Below, piece by piece: positions 1 through 12,472 of a stretch of 64,000 bases of DNA; within the stretch, counting starts at the first letter, position 1; every line of letters begins with the position of its first letter. Origin of the DNA: Euwallacea fornicatus (lineage: Eukaryota > Arthropoda > Insecta > Coleoptera > Curculionidae). The notes beneath the pieces were generated by a model. That model saw only the letters and a list, made by a program, of their open reading frames with translations. It ran no database searches and had not been told where the DNA came from. The DNA is taken from assembly GCF_040115645.1 (NCBI RefSeq), contig NC_089559.1:558001-622000 (forward strand). The letters run 5' to 3'. The translations under genes were made by a program, and so were the position numbers.

Positions 1-3000
1 TGGTATTGGTTAATGAAGTGTTAACACGCCTTTCAGTTGTAAAACGCTATTTAAATGGTTTTTATTGTCTGTGTACACATATTATAAACAGCTAAAGATT
101 TAACTACAAACATGGGAACTCCGCGCGGCATTGAACATTTCAGCTTAAGAATTCTCATTTAGACGTTTTGTTTAATTGTCAGATTATTCTGGCATTTTTC
201 CAAATTTACAAAACATCTGCAACAAAGTCCATTGAAACTTCATGCATTAGAATTGAGATAAGTATAAAGGGGCCTTGTCAGGGAGCGCCACTGCTCACTG
301 AATAATCACCCTTCTCCATTGTGTTTTATGCAAATCGAGGAATCTAAATAGGCGACAAACGTATGAAACAATAGTTTACACAAATTTATCAAGATTAAAT
401 CTTAATCCGTGAAATTTGCATCGGGTCGAACCCGGGCGCTGCGAAATAGCATAATAATTGGTTATCCGGGCTTGTTTTGCATAGATATAAGGCGAGAGTC
501 CCCCTCTTTTCCCTCCCATGCCTTATTTCACTTTCATGATTTTTACGTTAAAATCATTCGAAATGAAAGTTTTTAAATATCGAACGTAGCTGCCTCACCG
601 TTTGAATGCAGATAGGCAACACTTTGACGTCGCCTCGACCGACGACGTTCCAAATATCGACTTCGGTTCGGTGCAGTAAGTTGGTTGCGACCGGCGAATG
701 CCAAAAGTGTTACGCTTTGAAATTTTTATCAATTTTTCGAAATCTCCTGACGCGACCGCACTGTTATGCCATTAAACGTGGCAGCATTTTGTGGATACAT
801 AGCAGATACGCACTCTCAAATTCTTTAAAAAACAGCGACGTACTTCTGAGGAATTTTCACATTTTTCGATTGAAATTTCCTTCAAGCCCTCGTGGGGGAC
901 TTTGGCCGTCGTTACGTCCCTTAAAAACACGGATGTTGCAGGCAAATACCTAAATTTTCAAATTCGATAAAAATCTGTGAAGTATCTCGATTCTGACGAA
1001 GTAAAGGAATTTTCAAAAAATAAAACGCAGAGATTTTGTTAGTTGATTATTCGAACTTTCTTTTTTCCCTTGATGAGACAACTCTGGATTACCGAATTGC
1101 ATTTTCACGCGGCGGATTTTATAAATGCATTTTCAGCATCTTAAATATACGAAAGGCAGTAGCGCCGATGCTCGCACGGCGCGTTCAGGGACGGAGACAT
1201 TGTACGTTTTAATTTTCACGCATTCCTTTTAATTTCCTCATCGAGCAACACTTGTACGTTTATCCCATTACCAAGCGTCGCACCTTGCCGATAAATGTGC
1301 GGGCCCTCAAATCATTCAAAAATCAGTGGCGCACCTTGTTTTCAAAAGTTTCCGGAAATTAAAAAATAGTTAAACACTCAAATTTATGAGTTGATTTTTT
1401 AAACGTGCCTCATTCCGTTGATTGCACCGCACTAGTTTTGTCGAATTGCACTTTCAGGGGTCAGATTTCAAGAGATTCCAAGAATTTTTCAATAACGGCA
1501 AACTGAGATTTTCCCCTTGGATTTTGGGACGCCACGCAGGATCGTTCCCCTCGTGGAGCGACTCTGACTGCTCTAATTTCACTTATGGCTGGAGAATTCT
1601 CTACACAAATTCTTCAAGAGAGTTCCGATTTTACAAAAGCGAGTGCCGTAGCTCGGTTCTTAACATCTTCAGAAATATTCGAAGTGACTGATTCAGACCC
1701 GTCCATTTCTGGCAGTTTATTTTTCCACGACAAACAGATTTTACAGACAGATTTTTAACGTTTTAACAGAAACAAAAACGAGTAGCGATTACCACCTTCC
1801 TCGGGACTTCCCCCGAGGAAATTGGCACGTTTTGTAATTAATTTTCTTATTCGGTGTTCATCAATTTCCTGAAAAATCTAAACCTTAATGTCGGCTATCT
1901 CCTAATGAGCAAACGAAACTACATTATAAGAGAAAAAGGGCATCGTTTGCAACTTTAAGCCTGCGAGATTAAAACTCAGAAAAAGTCGTTTATCATTAAA
2001 CGCCTAAATACTTCAAAACTCTTAATTGCCTTAAGACTATAATTAAGAGCTCAAGATAATTGGCTAGATGTACCAGGAAAGCAACTGTACCGTAGTTAAA
2101 GAGGTAATTGCGGCATTACCAATTTTTGAACAGTAAAAGTGGGATTGGTAAATTGCAACGCCGCAGCTTTGTTTGTTTCACTTTCGACCAGTGTTGCCGT
2201 TCTATTTTTGTGCCTTTTAAACGTTTTTGCATTCCCTTTTGTTGTACGCATAAATTAAGGGATAAAGTAGCAAATTTCCGATGCGTTAATGCCAATACAA
2301 AATATATTGAAGGGGCAAAAATACGAAAAGTGTAGGGAAACAAGTACACGAAACAGATAAAACGTGGATCTTATATCAAAGTTCCATCTCCCGTTCTAAA
2401 TGACGCGGGATCTGGATCGAGTTTCTCCAGACGAACCGAGATCTGGAAGTTCTCGGGACGTCCGACAAAAGCCAATTTCTGTGTATCACCTCGCTATATA
2501 AGACAGATTAAATCTGAAAGGAGACATTCTTAATTCAATTTCGAGCGATATTAACTTTCCTTCATTTCTGGTCTTGTTTCGTAAGTGGGTGAAAATGCTA
2601 TAGTTGGGGCACGTCGTAGTTATTAGGAAATACCGTTCGTCGTCCTCCTGGAGTTCAGGAATTTCATAAGGAAAGACTGGATTTTTCGCCTTTGACTTCC
2701 AACAATAGATCAAGTAATCCGGAACTAAATTAGGCCATATAGTAGTTTTATAATAAGAAGAGTTTTTATCGTTAATTGATCAGTGGCGGGTCTGGGGGCA
2801 AGTGGGCCTCGGTGCCATGCAAATTAATGCGGGACGTTCGCGAATTTTCTAGAACTTCCGTTCCACTTTTGTGAATGCACGTATATGTGTGTTCGAATTC
2901 CTTTCGTCAGCGTTTTGAATTGCGAACGCTACCTCTGGGTGAAACTGTCAAACGACCCACTTAAATGACAAAAATTTCTGCATCTACGGGGAATAACGTG

Positions 3001-3224
3001 TTACGGAGACATTTTAGGGGGCGATAGTGCCCTGCGAAGTAATAAAGAAATGCTTCCAGACCCACGATCAAAAACGCACCATTTTTGATATACGGGGTGG
3101 CGTCGTTTGACGGGTGACGTAGTGAAACAAAATCATCGATACGGCTGAGACTCCACCGTGGCATTCTGGATTACAAACCGAATTATGTAGCCCGAACTTT
3201 CTTATTTTGCGCCGATGTATATTT
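1..3224. other. Noncoding stretch, no gene recognised
   Basis: No open frame here resembles a known protein, and none shows paired splice sites with coding character. The sequence is AT-rich with many A and T runs. Two segments, near 1075-1140 and 1425-1490, resemble each other (both carry a 'GAATTGCA..TTTCA' core) and resemble a segment near 53630-53680. They may be copies of an old repeat. I see nothing else that can be supported. Confidence 0.5.
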
Positions 3225-3514
3225 GTGCAAAATTCACGAAAACGGGGAAAGGTACGAAAGTACCACACGAGACCTAAAAGCTTGAAAGATCGAGGAAGGA
3301 ATTTAAATTTGGCGCCTGAGTTCACGCGGGGTGTCCCAAAAAAAGGCGCAAAGCACAAAATGGTACGCGATCCAAAAAAACCTAACGCCCTGTACATGGC
3401 TATCGACGAATTTGATATTTTGCTGATCTTAAACGAAATAGGTGTACGAAATTTAAAAAATTTAATTAATTAAAACGCAAAATACGAGAAATAATGTGAA
3501 ACTTTGCAAGGTTG
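3225..3514 (+). repeat. Interspersed repeat family A, copy 1
   Basis: This segment aligns by eye with 28370-28640 and 42840-43082. Shared blocks, in order, are a 'GTCCCAAAAAAA' run, a 'CCTGTACATGGCTA'-like block followed by 'CGACGA', a block ending 'AAATTT(A/C)AAAA', and a terminal 'ATGTGAAACTTTGC'. The third copy suggests the family ends in an inverted repeat 'CAGGGTGGCAAAG', as in mariner-type MITEs. No coding capacity is visible. The right end abuts the outer inverted-repeat element that starts at 3515. Confidence 0.6.
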
Positions 3515-4709
3515 CACAGGGTGATTTTTCAAGTAGCTTCAAGACGGAACGTTCTCCTGTATAGTTTTCAAGATACGAAGTGTCAAAGTTGATAAAATAA
3601 ATTACACGCTGTCTGATATCTTTCGATGTATTTGAGCTAATTGTACGAAAATACAGGGTGAGTCGGGAGGATCGGGCCAAACTTCAGGAGCGTGTTGTAC
3701 ATGAAAAATAAATTTAAAAAAACTCAAATGTTGTTGTTCGATTTTCGTTTGTTTACAAGTTATAGCGTAAATAAAATTAAAACATAAAATTTAAAAAATT
3801 TATAAATTCCATAAGCAAATCCATAAATTGACGTTTGGATATCATAGTAAATGTTCGAAAATATTGCCATTAACTTCTAAACATTTTCGGCTTCGTCTAT
3901 GAAGAGCATTCGTTGCGCCCCTGATTGTTTCATGTCTCTCTTTAATGGCAGCTGCAGCATTTCTAATGCGTCGAATTAGTGCATCTTGAGTGTCCGCTTT
4001 TACTCTGTACACTTCAGTTTTAAACCAACCCCACAAACAATAGTCTAGTGGTGTGAGGTCTGGAGACCTTGGAGGCCCACTAATGAGGCCACCACGACCA
4101 ATCCAACGTATTAATTTATGGAACTTCTTATGAAATTTATACATTTTTTAAATTTTATATTTTAATTTTATTTACGCTATAACTTGTAAACAAACGAAAA
4201 TCGGATAACAACATTTGAGTTTTTTTGCATTTATTTTTCATGTACAACGCGCTCCTGAAGTTTGGCACGATCCTCCCGACTCACCCTGTATATTTTTTTA
4301 AGAGCAGCGTCTTTGTCGCGTTTTCAGTTTAGAGTTGTAGAAAAACGACGAACAAATTACAATAATTTTCTTTAAACTTACAAGTTCAATTTACAGGCGT
4401 CAGTTTCCTACGACGTTCCTTTTTTTTGTTTCTTTTGGAAACGCATCAGATGGAAATTAAGTGTCCTAATGGTCGCTTGTGGCGACCTCTAGAAGATAAA
4501 ACTAAGTCGTTGATAAATTTGTATTTCCCGTCCCAAAGAACCCCCGGGAACGAAATTTCGTTAAAACTAGCTGGAAGAGATCGAAACGTATCCGAGAGTA
4601 TGTGATTTATGTTTCCAACTTTGATGCCGCGTATCCTTAAAACTAAACGATCCAGGACACATGTTTATAAGATGTTCCATCTTAAAACAACTTGAAAAAT
4701 CACCCTGTG
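3515..4709. mobile_element. Outer inverted-repeat element, split by a nested insertion
   Basis: The left end at 3515 reads CACAGGGTGATTTTTCAAG. The right end, read in reverse complement from 4709, begins identically. Similarity continues inward for about 130-150 bp with substitutions and small gaps (for example a 'TTTCGAT' block on both sides), so this is one element with long terminal inverted repeats. A second element (3652-4290) lies at the inner edge of the left repeat, so the inside of the outer element is almost entirely the insertion plus the right arm. No transposase of its own remains. By terminal sequence it is a non-autonomous Tc1/mariner-superfamily derivative. Confidence 0.7.
3652..4290 (-). 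mobile_element. Internally deleted mariner-superfamily element with ~165-bp TIRs
   Basis: Both ends carry the same inverted sequence starting TACAGGGTGAGTCGGGAGG. It extends about 165 bp with few mismatches and is flanked by TA on both sides, the target duplication of this superfamily. Between the arms, the - strand encodes a transposase C-terminus at 3842-4144: 'PPRSPDLTPLDYCLWG' holds the last catalytic Asp, and the protein ends near 'EVNGNIFEHLL'. The N-terminal domain and the first two catalytic residues are gone, so a large internal deletion has fused the right arm to the C-terminal coding part. The arms are much better conserved than those of the host element, which fits a later insertion. 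Confidence 0.8.
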
Positions 4710-6618
4710 AAATATCGGACAATTTTTCAATAGCACCCCGTACATCGAATGCGTTGCGTTTTTGACCATGGATCTATTGACGTGCTTTTACTATTTTGCA
4801 TAGTACCATCGCCGCCTGATATATCTCGATGATGACACGTTACACCTTGTATATTCCCTTCCAAAGAGTACTTTTGTATTGCCCTATCTCACAGTCAATA
4901 ATGCGCCGGGCATCCGCTACACTAATTTATAGGGGTCAGATGAAAACCGGCATATCTCTGACCCTTTTACATTTGTTCAACAACCAGAACTGGACGAAAT
5001 TTTACTGCAATTATCGGCAACGCATCGAGCATAAAATAAATTAGAAATTACTAATTTGGATAAAATCACAAAACTCTCCGGTTCAATTAACAGGAGATTA
5101 AAAATTTCCCATTAAACGGCAACTCAGCACTACTCATTTGCCGATCGTCGTAACCGAAGTGCAATTTCAATATAATTAGTAGAATCGCAAAAGATAACGG
5201 GGTGAAAGGTGTTTCGTGGAATAAGTAACGGCAACGCGGCAGCACCCTTCTGCTTTCGACGCATGAGGGACGCAGCGGCGTTGCCGCAATCGCGAATTTT
5301 CCCCGAAAGCCATGAAATTTTATTGCTTATGTAAAACCGAACCCTTTCGGAAATAAACGAGACCCCTTAGGACTTTAAGAGAATATTGGCGTATATAGAA
5401 GATTACGGTTATATATTCCCTGTCTTTGTATTAAGCGCAATTTTATCGGGATCGCGTCTCGAGGCGCACAAAGGCCCTTTATTACACGGTCGAATAAGAA
5501 AAATGGTTTTTTTTTTAACTCAAAGGAATTGTGCGGAATAAATCATGGCCGAACGAAATTAAATCGCGATTTCGGCTAACAACGTCGAAACTGGATACGA
5601 ATCGGGCATGTTCCGTTATTGGAGTGCATTTTGACTGAGGAAAGTTACGATTCAATTAGTGACTCGTTTTTGAGGCAGTTCAATCAAGTCCAAGGTGAGA
5701 TTTTTCCTCAACGCAACGCTATTTTATTTTAGTTGCGGATCATGGTAAAAGGCAATCTCCCTAAATTGAACAAACAACAGTTTCGCTTAAGCTTTTAACG
5801 ATTTTATTTTGGAGGGCTTCCAATTCCTTTTTGTCTGCCACAGAATAGACGCTGTAGCTATTTAACCCCCATCAAAGATGGTTTTTAGCCACCGCGACAC
5901 GCAATTTTCTATTTGATCAATATTGAAAATAAGCAAAACAAACTGGATTACTTCCGCAATTATTTAACGAAAATGTTTATTTCGGTCGGAACGTGCGTTT
6001 TCAATTAACGGAAAATAATACAGGAAAGGCCGGGCACAAAGTAAAATAGGGAAATTTACAGCCCATGGTTAATGTAAACAATGACGTGCATTATTGCTAA
6101 TTGTTCACGAAAATATGAGCAAAAATGTGACTGTTGTGAGGTGTATTGTTATTGAGGTGGCAGAGTTGCTTCACAGTTGAAATTTTGAGAATTTTCGCCG
6201 AAAATTGGATTTCGCACCCAAAAACTCCACGCCCGAGAGATTTGACAGTCAGCAGGCAAAAACTCCTTAAGACGTCGCTACGATTGGCCAACCAGAGCTG
6301 CGTTCGCTTGTTCAATACGTCAAATTAATCTTATACCACATGGCCCCTGTATCCGGGCGTGCCCTGACGTGCCTCAGGGCCGCCAATTTTCCGTCTTTGT
6401 CTTAGATGACCCGATAAACAGAAACGGACATGTGATCGGGGCGCGGTGGCCGCCGACGTCGAATCATTTTTAGATCTTGAGCAACGGACCCGCATCTTCA
6501 CGAGGTTCCAAAGTGGAAGGGCCTAATTTCAGCGGTTTGAGACCTCGTTTGACGTGTGATGCGGAAGCCATAGCAATGAACTAAACCCGAACTGACCTGA
6601 AAAATTCAAATTTCTTAC
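4710..6618. other. Noncoding stretch
   Basis: No gene is supported. At 5229-5283 the sequence CGGCAACGC and its reverse complement GCGTTGCCG lie about 40 bp apart, a possible hairpin. Near 5584-5695 a short + frame ends at a good donor (CCAAG|GTGAG), but I found no acceptor or in-frame start for it. The remainder is AT-rich intergenic or intronic sequence. Confidence 0.4.
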
Positions 6619-6702
6619 GCGCCAACCCGGCCACGCGACGCCGCTCGCTCCTCCATTTGCTCCCGCAGTAGCTTCCGATCCATCGCTGTGCCCATGGAGA
6701 AA
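6619..6702 (-). CDS. Candidate - strand exon (84 bp) of an unidentified gene
   Basis: On the - strand a strong acceptor (TTATTTTTGCAG) precedes 6702 and a good donor (GTAAGA) follows 6619. The segment is 84 bp, a multiple of three, and unusually GC-rich for this window. All three frames are open, so phase is ambiguous. The frame starting MGTAMDRKLLREQMEE is charged, helix-like and contains two Met codons, the second with a purine at -3, so this could carry the translation start. I do not recognise the protein, and I could not find the next exon at lower coordinates. A G-, A- and S-rich alternative frame cannot be excluded. Confidence 0.45.
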
Positions 6703-9082
6703 CTGCAAAAATAAGAAGTGTAAACGACTAAGTGCGGCAACGCCGAAAAGGATTGACAAGCGATGGCGGCGCCGTCGCTGTCTAAAGCGAAAAAAAAACG
6801 AAGTGCGGTGCGACCAGATCGACCGAATTTTCCTTTTTGTCCGGCGAAAGTATTGATTGCGCGAGTTTCCTCGTACCACCAAGGAGAGTTGCGATGTGAC
6901 AAAATCAGTGTTGCTCGTGGTTTTTAAATTTAGATCATTTAATGGCGTTTCAAGAGTGGCAAAAAACAGTTCCGTCCGCGTTTTAGTTATATTTAGGTTG
7001 AATTTTCGTATGGGAGGATTAAATTTATTAGAGCAGCAAAACCTTTGCCACGCCACAGAAGTCACATTGAAGCATAAAATGAATGGTTTACTAAGTGGTT
7101 TACAGAACTATATTCTACTGAGATAAGTCGACATTTAAAACAGGGACCTCGTGTTCGAGACTATATACGAGCTCATAAATTAAGCTTCCATTAGCTCGAG
7201 AATACACAAACGCATGTAATACGGTCAAAACAAGAATCTTAAAATGTTTACACTTGACTTTTCCGATCTTTTCGGCGCTATTGCCAAGGGAAACTCAATA
7301 GCAATTAAATGGTTGTTATTGTGATGGACGGCGTAGCGACCGATCGTGTTTGATTCGGCTTTAAGAGAAAAATTAAAAAGTACGGCAACGTCCTCGATAG
7401 TTATGACGGATAAGCGAGCGGTACGACGTTGCCGTTCGGTCGAAAAGGAGGAAATCATTGATTCTTTAAGTTTATCGGCTCTTAACGAGGATCCCAATGG
7501 GCAACATTAAGACCGACTAACGGGAAAAGTTGGAGATTTCATTTAAATCAATGCGGAATTGTTAAGTAATAGGCAGATCCAATCGAACTTTTTAAATGGG
7601 CGAGAAACTTTTCCCCAAAAGTTTTCCAACTTCGCTTTTTTCCGGGGCATTTCAAGAAAAGTGAAAATTCGAAAGGAGGGCCTTTCTCTATTTCCCCTTC
7701 AATATTTGAATTTAATTAACCCCATTATGATGTTTGTTTAGGATTCCGTTGAAAATAATCGCTCTGAATAACGCCCATACAGTAATTTATCCCTTGCAAA
7801 GGTTCTTCCTCAATGGAACACGACATCAGCAATGAATCTGCTTGTCATTCGGGTTTTATTAATTGTTCGCGGGATAAATTGAGATGAAATTATCCGTGGT
7901 GCACAAGAAAATCTGGAACGACAAAGGCCCGTTTTGACGACATACAAATACAATCGAATAGACGTTAAACCGACTTAAGTGTTCAAGTAAAATTTTTGGG
8001 CCTCAGGCCTAGATGTCACCCCCGATGGTATGTTTTCCGAAAATGTAATTACCCCCCCCCATGCCATTTTTGTCCCACTTTTATATACGATCAATTAACA
8101 ATCAAGCTGAAAACCATTTTATTAAATTCTCGCAATAATCCCCACGGTCTGCCAAATAATGAACGGTCAACAACTGTGTATTATATTGTTTCGTAACATG
8201 GTCAATATGAGATTTTTCCGATACAAAAACGAAACGGCAAATAGTGATTTATTATTAGCGAACATATAGCCGTTCCCAGCAGCCCTTAAACCTAATCAAC
8301 TTGGGCATTGTAATGCCTGCGCTAATTCGATTAAAAACCCCGTTAAATAAATATTTTCGGAGGTTGGATAAAAATTTTCAAACGATGAGCATACTTGATG
8401 ACATCAAATTCATTCACCGCCTACTTCGTGACAAAAGACTGCACGGACGTTTATTTGGCAGCTGACAGATAAAGTAAAGGCACTTCATCAGTCATCAACC
8501 GTCAAGGACTCTATTCTATAGAAACATATGAGAGTGAAAACGACATTTCCGTCCAATCAAATTGCCGAATAAATTTTTTCCGCCAATCAACGCCGTCCAC
8601 AATTTCACTCTAACTCCCGCGTTCTATATAATCAGGGCGTCATTCTCATGTGTTTGGCAAAAATGTCCGGCGAAAAATATGTGAACTGCAAAAGGAGTCG
8701 AGAGACCTCCTCCTGTCTGGTCCGGACCAGGCGAAGCCCATCGAACTGAGGATGAGATGGTGGACCTGTGCGCGGGAGAGCAAAAACTAATATTTTCGTG
8801 GATTTCGAGATGAAAAAAGGGACTTTTGGAGGCGATGCAAAACTAATTTGCCGTTGAAAAAAATTAATATAGAAAAAAATCCGCGAAAAATGTAAACTTG
8901 CACGCTGCAGCATGCATAAAACGTCGATTATAGTGAATGCCAAACAACGTATTTTTAATCAGGTGCAAAAAATGCGTTAAACAATAAAGCGATCGCGGGC
9001 ATAGCAAGAATATTAAAATTTTTTACTCTCAAAATTTCAAATTGCAAAAAAAAAAAAAAATGCGACGACCGGTTAAGAAATA
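6703..9082. other. Noncoding stretch
   Basis: No protein family is recognisable on either strand. Open frames here are under 100 codons and lack coding character. A run of nine C occurs at 8051-8059 and a run of A at 9046-9060. This could be the upstream intron or promoter region of the - strand exon at 6619-6702, but no promoter element can be assigned. Confidence 0.4.
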
Positions 9083-9262
9083 TACAGGATGTCAAATTGA
9101 AAACGTCCCGCCCGTATCATCTCGAAGTGGTAAAGGATTTTTGAAAATCGCCGGAACACGTCGGTCTTGTTATCGAGGGCGAACAATTTTTATGTAGATT
9201 TCACTGCGTCTCTTTCAACCCTCTATCATCTGAGCCGCCCTCCGAAATATCGTAAATGGTAA
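9083..9262 (+). repeat. Interspersed repeat family B, copy 1
   Basis: The segment starts ATACAGGATGTCAAATTG and contains 'TTGTTATCGAGGGCGAACAA' followed by a 'GACTGCG(C/T)CTCTTTCAA' type block. The same order of blocks is found in reverse complement at 12770-12965. The two copies flank a Tc1 element and other sequence in inverted orientation. The terminal motif resembles the ACAGGGTG ends of mariner-type MITEs, but the far end of this copy was not located. Confidence 0.6.
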
Positions 9263-9799
9263 ATGGGGTTAAGTGATACATCATTGTAAAGGGCTTTCCA
9301 TTCTTTACATGGCGGTACCTTGTTCGTTACGTTTGACTGTTGCGCTATCGAGTTGGACGTCTTTGATCGTCTTAAATTCCCCTTTCCTATTAGATTTTGA
9401 AAGCGTCGAAACTAAGACTTTTTCATTCAAGTTTTACGATTAGGAGATTGTTGTAATAAATCTATTTGCCGACCCATTTACTTACTGCTTGCCCCGGCTA
9501 TCTCCGAAACTGTATAGTTTCAACTCAAAATGTCTAGTTAATCACCGAAACAAATGTTTATCAGTATAATAAATTTCATCGTTCCTCGAAAAGAAACATC
9601 TACGTAGAATATGAATCGCTTTATTATTTATTTTTGTTTGTAATTGAATATCGATTCGATAAATTTTGATATTGTTTCGCGTGTAAAACGCTATTTACCT
9701 ACCTGTGGTACTGGCCGGTGTTACCACCAGGTATTCAAATCATTTAAAAACTTTTGCGATGACTCGTGTGTTATTGTGAGAAATTTTTAAAACGCCATA

Positions 9800-11383
9800 T
9801 ACAGGGGTGGTCGAAATTACGGCAACTTTTTAAAATTTCAAATAATTCACGGCCTAAATTCAAAACAGTTTTTGAAAATATGATTCTCCGATGACTGCTA
9901 ATGATAGAAGTATATAGCAATAAAACAATGATAATTTTTATACAAAAATTTAAAAAATTATTCATTTCGACCTGAACAAAAATGCAGCAACTTTTCCAAA
10001 ATAATTATAAAGAGCAATAAAACTTCAGCGAATTACAAAGGAATTGTTCAACAATTAATATCTCGTATGATGCCCTCGCTGCTGATTAACTTCTGCACAT
10101 CTTCGTGGCGTTGAATTTATTAAATTGTTGAAGTGATTGTTATCGACACTCTTCCGGGCTTCCTGAAGTGCCTGAAATAAATCCTGTAAATTGGAATGTG
10201 TGTTATTCCGAGTTTTACCATCCACATATTCCCACAAATTTTCAATGGGATTGAGATCGGGAGATTGCGACGGCCAAGCAAGACCTTCCATCCTTTCCTC
10301 TCTAAACCATTCCGAAACAAGTTTCGATTCATGTTTGGGGTCGTTATCTTGTCGGAAAGTGCTTCTTAGTGGCACGGTTTCTTCAAGGTACGGTCGTAAA
10401 TGATTCCTGAGGATGTCTCGATACATGAACCGATCCGCGCGACCTTCTACTTCGTGAAGCGGACCCGTACCAAAAACCAGAGAAACAACCCCGAACCGTA
10501 ATCGAACCTCCTCCACGTTTTACGGTTGGTAAAACAAACTTTCTTTGCAACCTCGCGCCTTTGGATCGTCTAACGTACGATGGGCCATCGCCTTTGAATA
10601 AGTTTAATTTGGACCCATCGCTGAAAACTACCAATTTCCACTGTTCAGATGTCCAACGTTGGTGATTCTGCGCAAACTGAAGTCGGGCTTTCACGTTCTT
10701 CTTGGACAGCAATGGTTTTTCCGCTGGTCGCCTACCGAATAATCCATTTTCCGCTAATCTTCTCCTTATGGTCTTGGAACTAATATGAGCTAGGCCCGTG
10801 TCCTCTAAATATGATTTTACATGAGTAGATGATAGAAATGGATTTTTTTGACACATTCGAATTATCCATTTATCAGTTTTTGTTGTAGTTTTCCTCGTGC
10901 GTCCTGAATGTTTCACAGCTGCTTCACTTCCTGTTTCTGTGATTTTGTAAATAATTCGAGATACAATTGACTTATGCACACCCAAACTCTTTACAATTTC
11001 ACTTTGCCGTTCGCCACTTTTACCAGGTATACGGGTATGAAGTGAGCGTCAACGATAATTTTCCTGATCTCTAATGAGATTGTTTTACCTCGACCCATAA
11101 CGGAAATCGTCGATTTAATTGAGATTATTAAACGTCTTTTAACGCACAAGTCCGTTAATCAAGTGAAATTTTAAAATTCCGAGAGTTGCTATATCTTTGT
11201 CAGGTGTTGAAAAAATATGTCTTGATAGTTTCTTATAGGAATTGTTGATATTTCCTTTGGATGCATTTTAAACAACAACGATTGTGGAAGATAAATAACA
11301 TAAAAACGTATGTTGGGTTTAGCCGAATGGATACATTTTATTTAAAATATTTAAAAGTTGCTATAATTATGACCACTACTGTA
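9800..11383 (-). mobile_element. Tc1-like transposon, nearly full length
   Basis: The ends are short inverted repeats of about 26-30 bp: the left reads TACAGGGGTGGTCGAAATTA and the right, in reverse complement, TACAGTAGTGGTCATAATTA, both continuing into 'GCAACTTTT'. TA lies at each border. The length of about 1.58 kb is normal for Tc1 elements. Inside is one - strand transposase pseudogene (10055-11098). The end mismatches and two frameshifts indicate an inactive copy. Confidence 0.88.
10055..11098 (-). pseudogene. Tc1-type DD34E transposase, frameshifted
   Basis: Tc1 transposases cut and paste the element at TA sites. The frame begins MGRGKTISLEIRKII at 11098. A first frameshift lies near 11020-11040, before the helix-turn-helix segment ('SGERQSEIVKSLGVHKS'). 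The long frame 10383-10985 holds the second HTH region ('SSKTIRRRLAENGL') and the first catalytic Asp in 'VVFSDGSKLNLF', then 'RGGGSITVRGCFSGF'. A single extra base in the A run at 10472-10476 shifts the frame. The remainder (10055-10516) carries the second Asp in 'RQDNDPKH' and the Glu in 'SPDLNPIENLWE'. I count 34 residues between them, so DD34E. All three catalytic residues survive. Only two frameshifts separate it from an intact reading frame, so it is relatively young. Confidence 0.9.
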
Positions 11384-12164
11384 CGTACGATCCGGCAAAG
11401 AACTGAAATTATGACCGGAAATTATTTTTATTTATGCAGAGCAAGGAAAATGCTCAAAAAGAACAGGGGAAGTTTTTAAAGCTAGAAATCCTAATTCGAA
11501 TGTGAGTCCCAGATACGTTTCGGGCTTAATAACAACATGCTGAAACGGGTTCTATTACGAACAAAAAAAAAAAAGAAAAAAAAAAGCATTTTCTGCGTGT
11601 TTTAAATGAAGCTGCCCAAAATGGAGGTTCTGGGAACCTCTACTGCAAAACCCGGCAATTTGCCGCGTACGGTCGTAAGTTAAACTAGAATATCACATGA
11701 AGCTGCACGAAGAGCACTGAAATTAGATAAATTTCATCCTCATAAAATGTAAATTTCTACGGGAAGTTTGTGACGACGATCTTGACAGAAAAATCGAATT
11801 TTGCCCAACCACGATCGACCTCATTGAGAATAACAATTTTTTTAGTAAACATTTGCTTTAGCGATGAGTGCGCCCTTTTCTCTCGACGGTCAAGTTAATA
11901 AACAGAACCGCTGAAGAAAATCCCCACGTTTTTAGAGAGGGCGCTACACGGTGGCTCGAAAGAAAAAAATTAATGTTTTAAATGAAAAATCTAATGCAGT
12001 TGCGCGACCTTTGTTTACTGAGGAAAACTCAACCGGAGAGCTGCACTCAAACTCACTTGAAAACGTAATTGATCCTTTAGTAACAGTTCGTTTGGAAGAT
12101 CAAGTTGGTGGGAACATTCTGTGCGAAAAGAAAAAATAACAAGATGCAGCTTCGTCAGATTATT

Positions 12165-12472
12165 CTCGCCTAGTGGGAGACAGGTTGGACGTCCGATTTC
12201 CGGACAAATGGATTGATGGGGGGAGACCGATGGGATGAACTGCACGACCACCAGACTTGACGCCCTCGGATTGTTTTTTATGGGGGCAAATAAAATCGGT
12301 TGTTTGCGGAACCCACCGCGACAATATTGACGATTTGAAAAGGAGAGTCGCAGAGGCAAACAGGGCCATTCCAGAGGCGGCATTTCGACTTTCCAGAGAA
12401 GCGTTCCAAAGCGGACTCTGTTGCTGTTTGTTCGGGAAATAATGGCGAACATTTGGAATATCTAACAAACCA
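12165..12472 (+). pseudogene. Mariner-superfamily transposase C-terminal scrap
   Basis: On the + strand the frame reads 'DVRFPDKWIDGGRPMG', a stop, then 'RPPDLTPSDCFLWGQIKSVV', the region around the last catalytic Asp in this superfamily. It continues with 'DNIDDLKRRVAEANRAIPE'. After a frameshift it ends near 'NNGEHLEYL', which matches the usual C-terminal 'NGGHFEHLL'. The N-terminal two thirds is absent and I saw no terminal repeats. Confidence 0.7.

Noticed and set aside
421..445. GGGTCGAACCCG resembling a tRNA T-arm
   Set aside because: The loop is not the TTCRANY consensus and no acceptor, D or anticodon stems can be folded around it.
606..953. 115-codon + frame near the left edge
   Set aside because: No domain or splice context. 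Composition looks like noncoding DNA.
5584..5695. Short + frame ending at CCAAG|GTGAG
   Set aside because: No acceptor, no in-frame ATG and an upstream in-frame TAA. Insufficient support for an exon.
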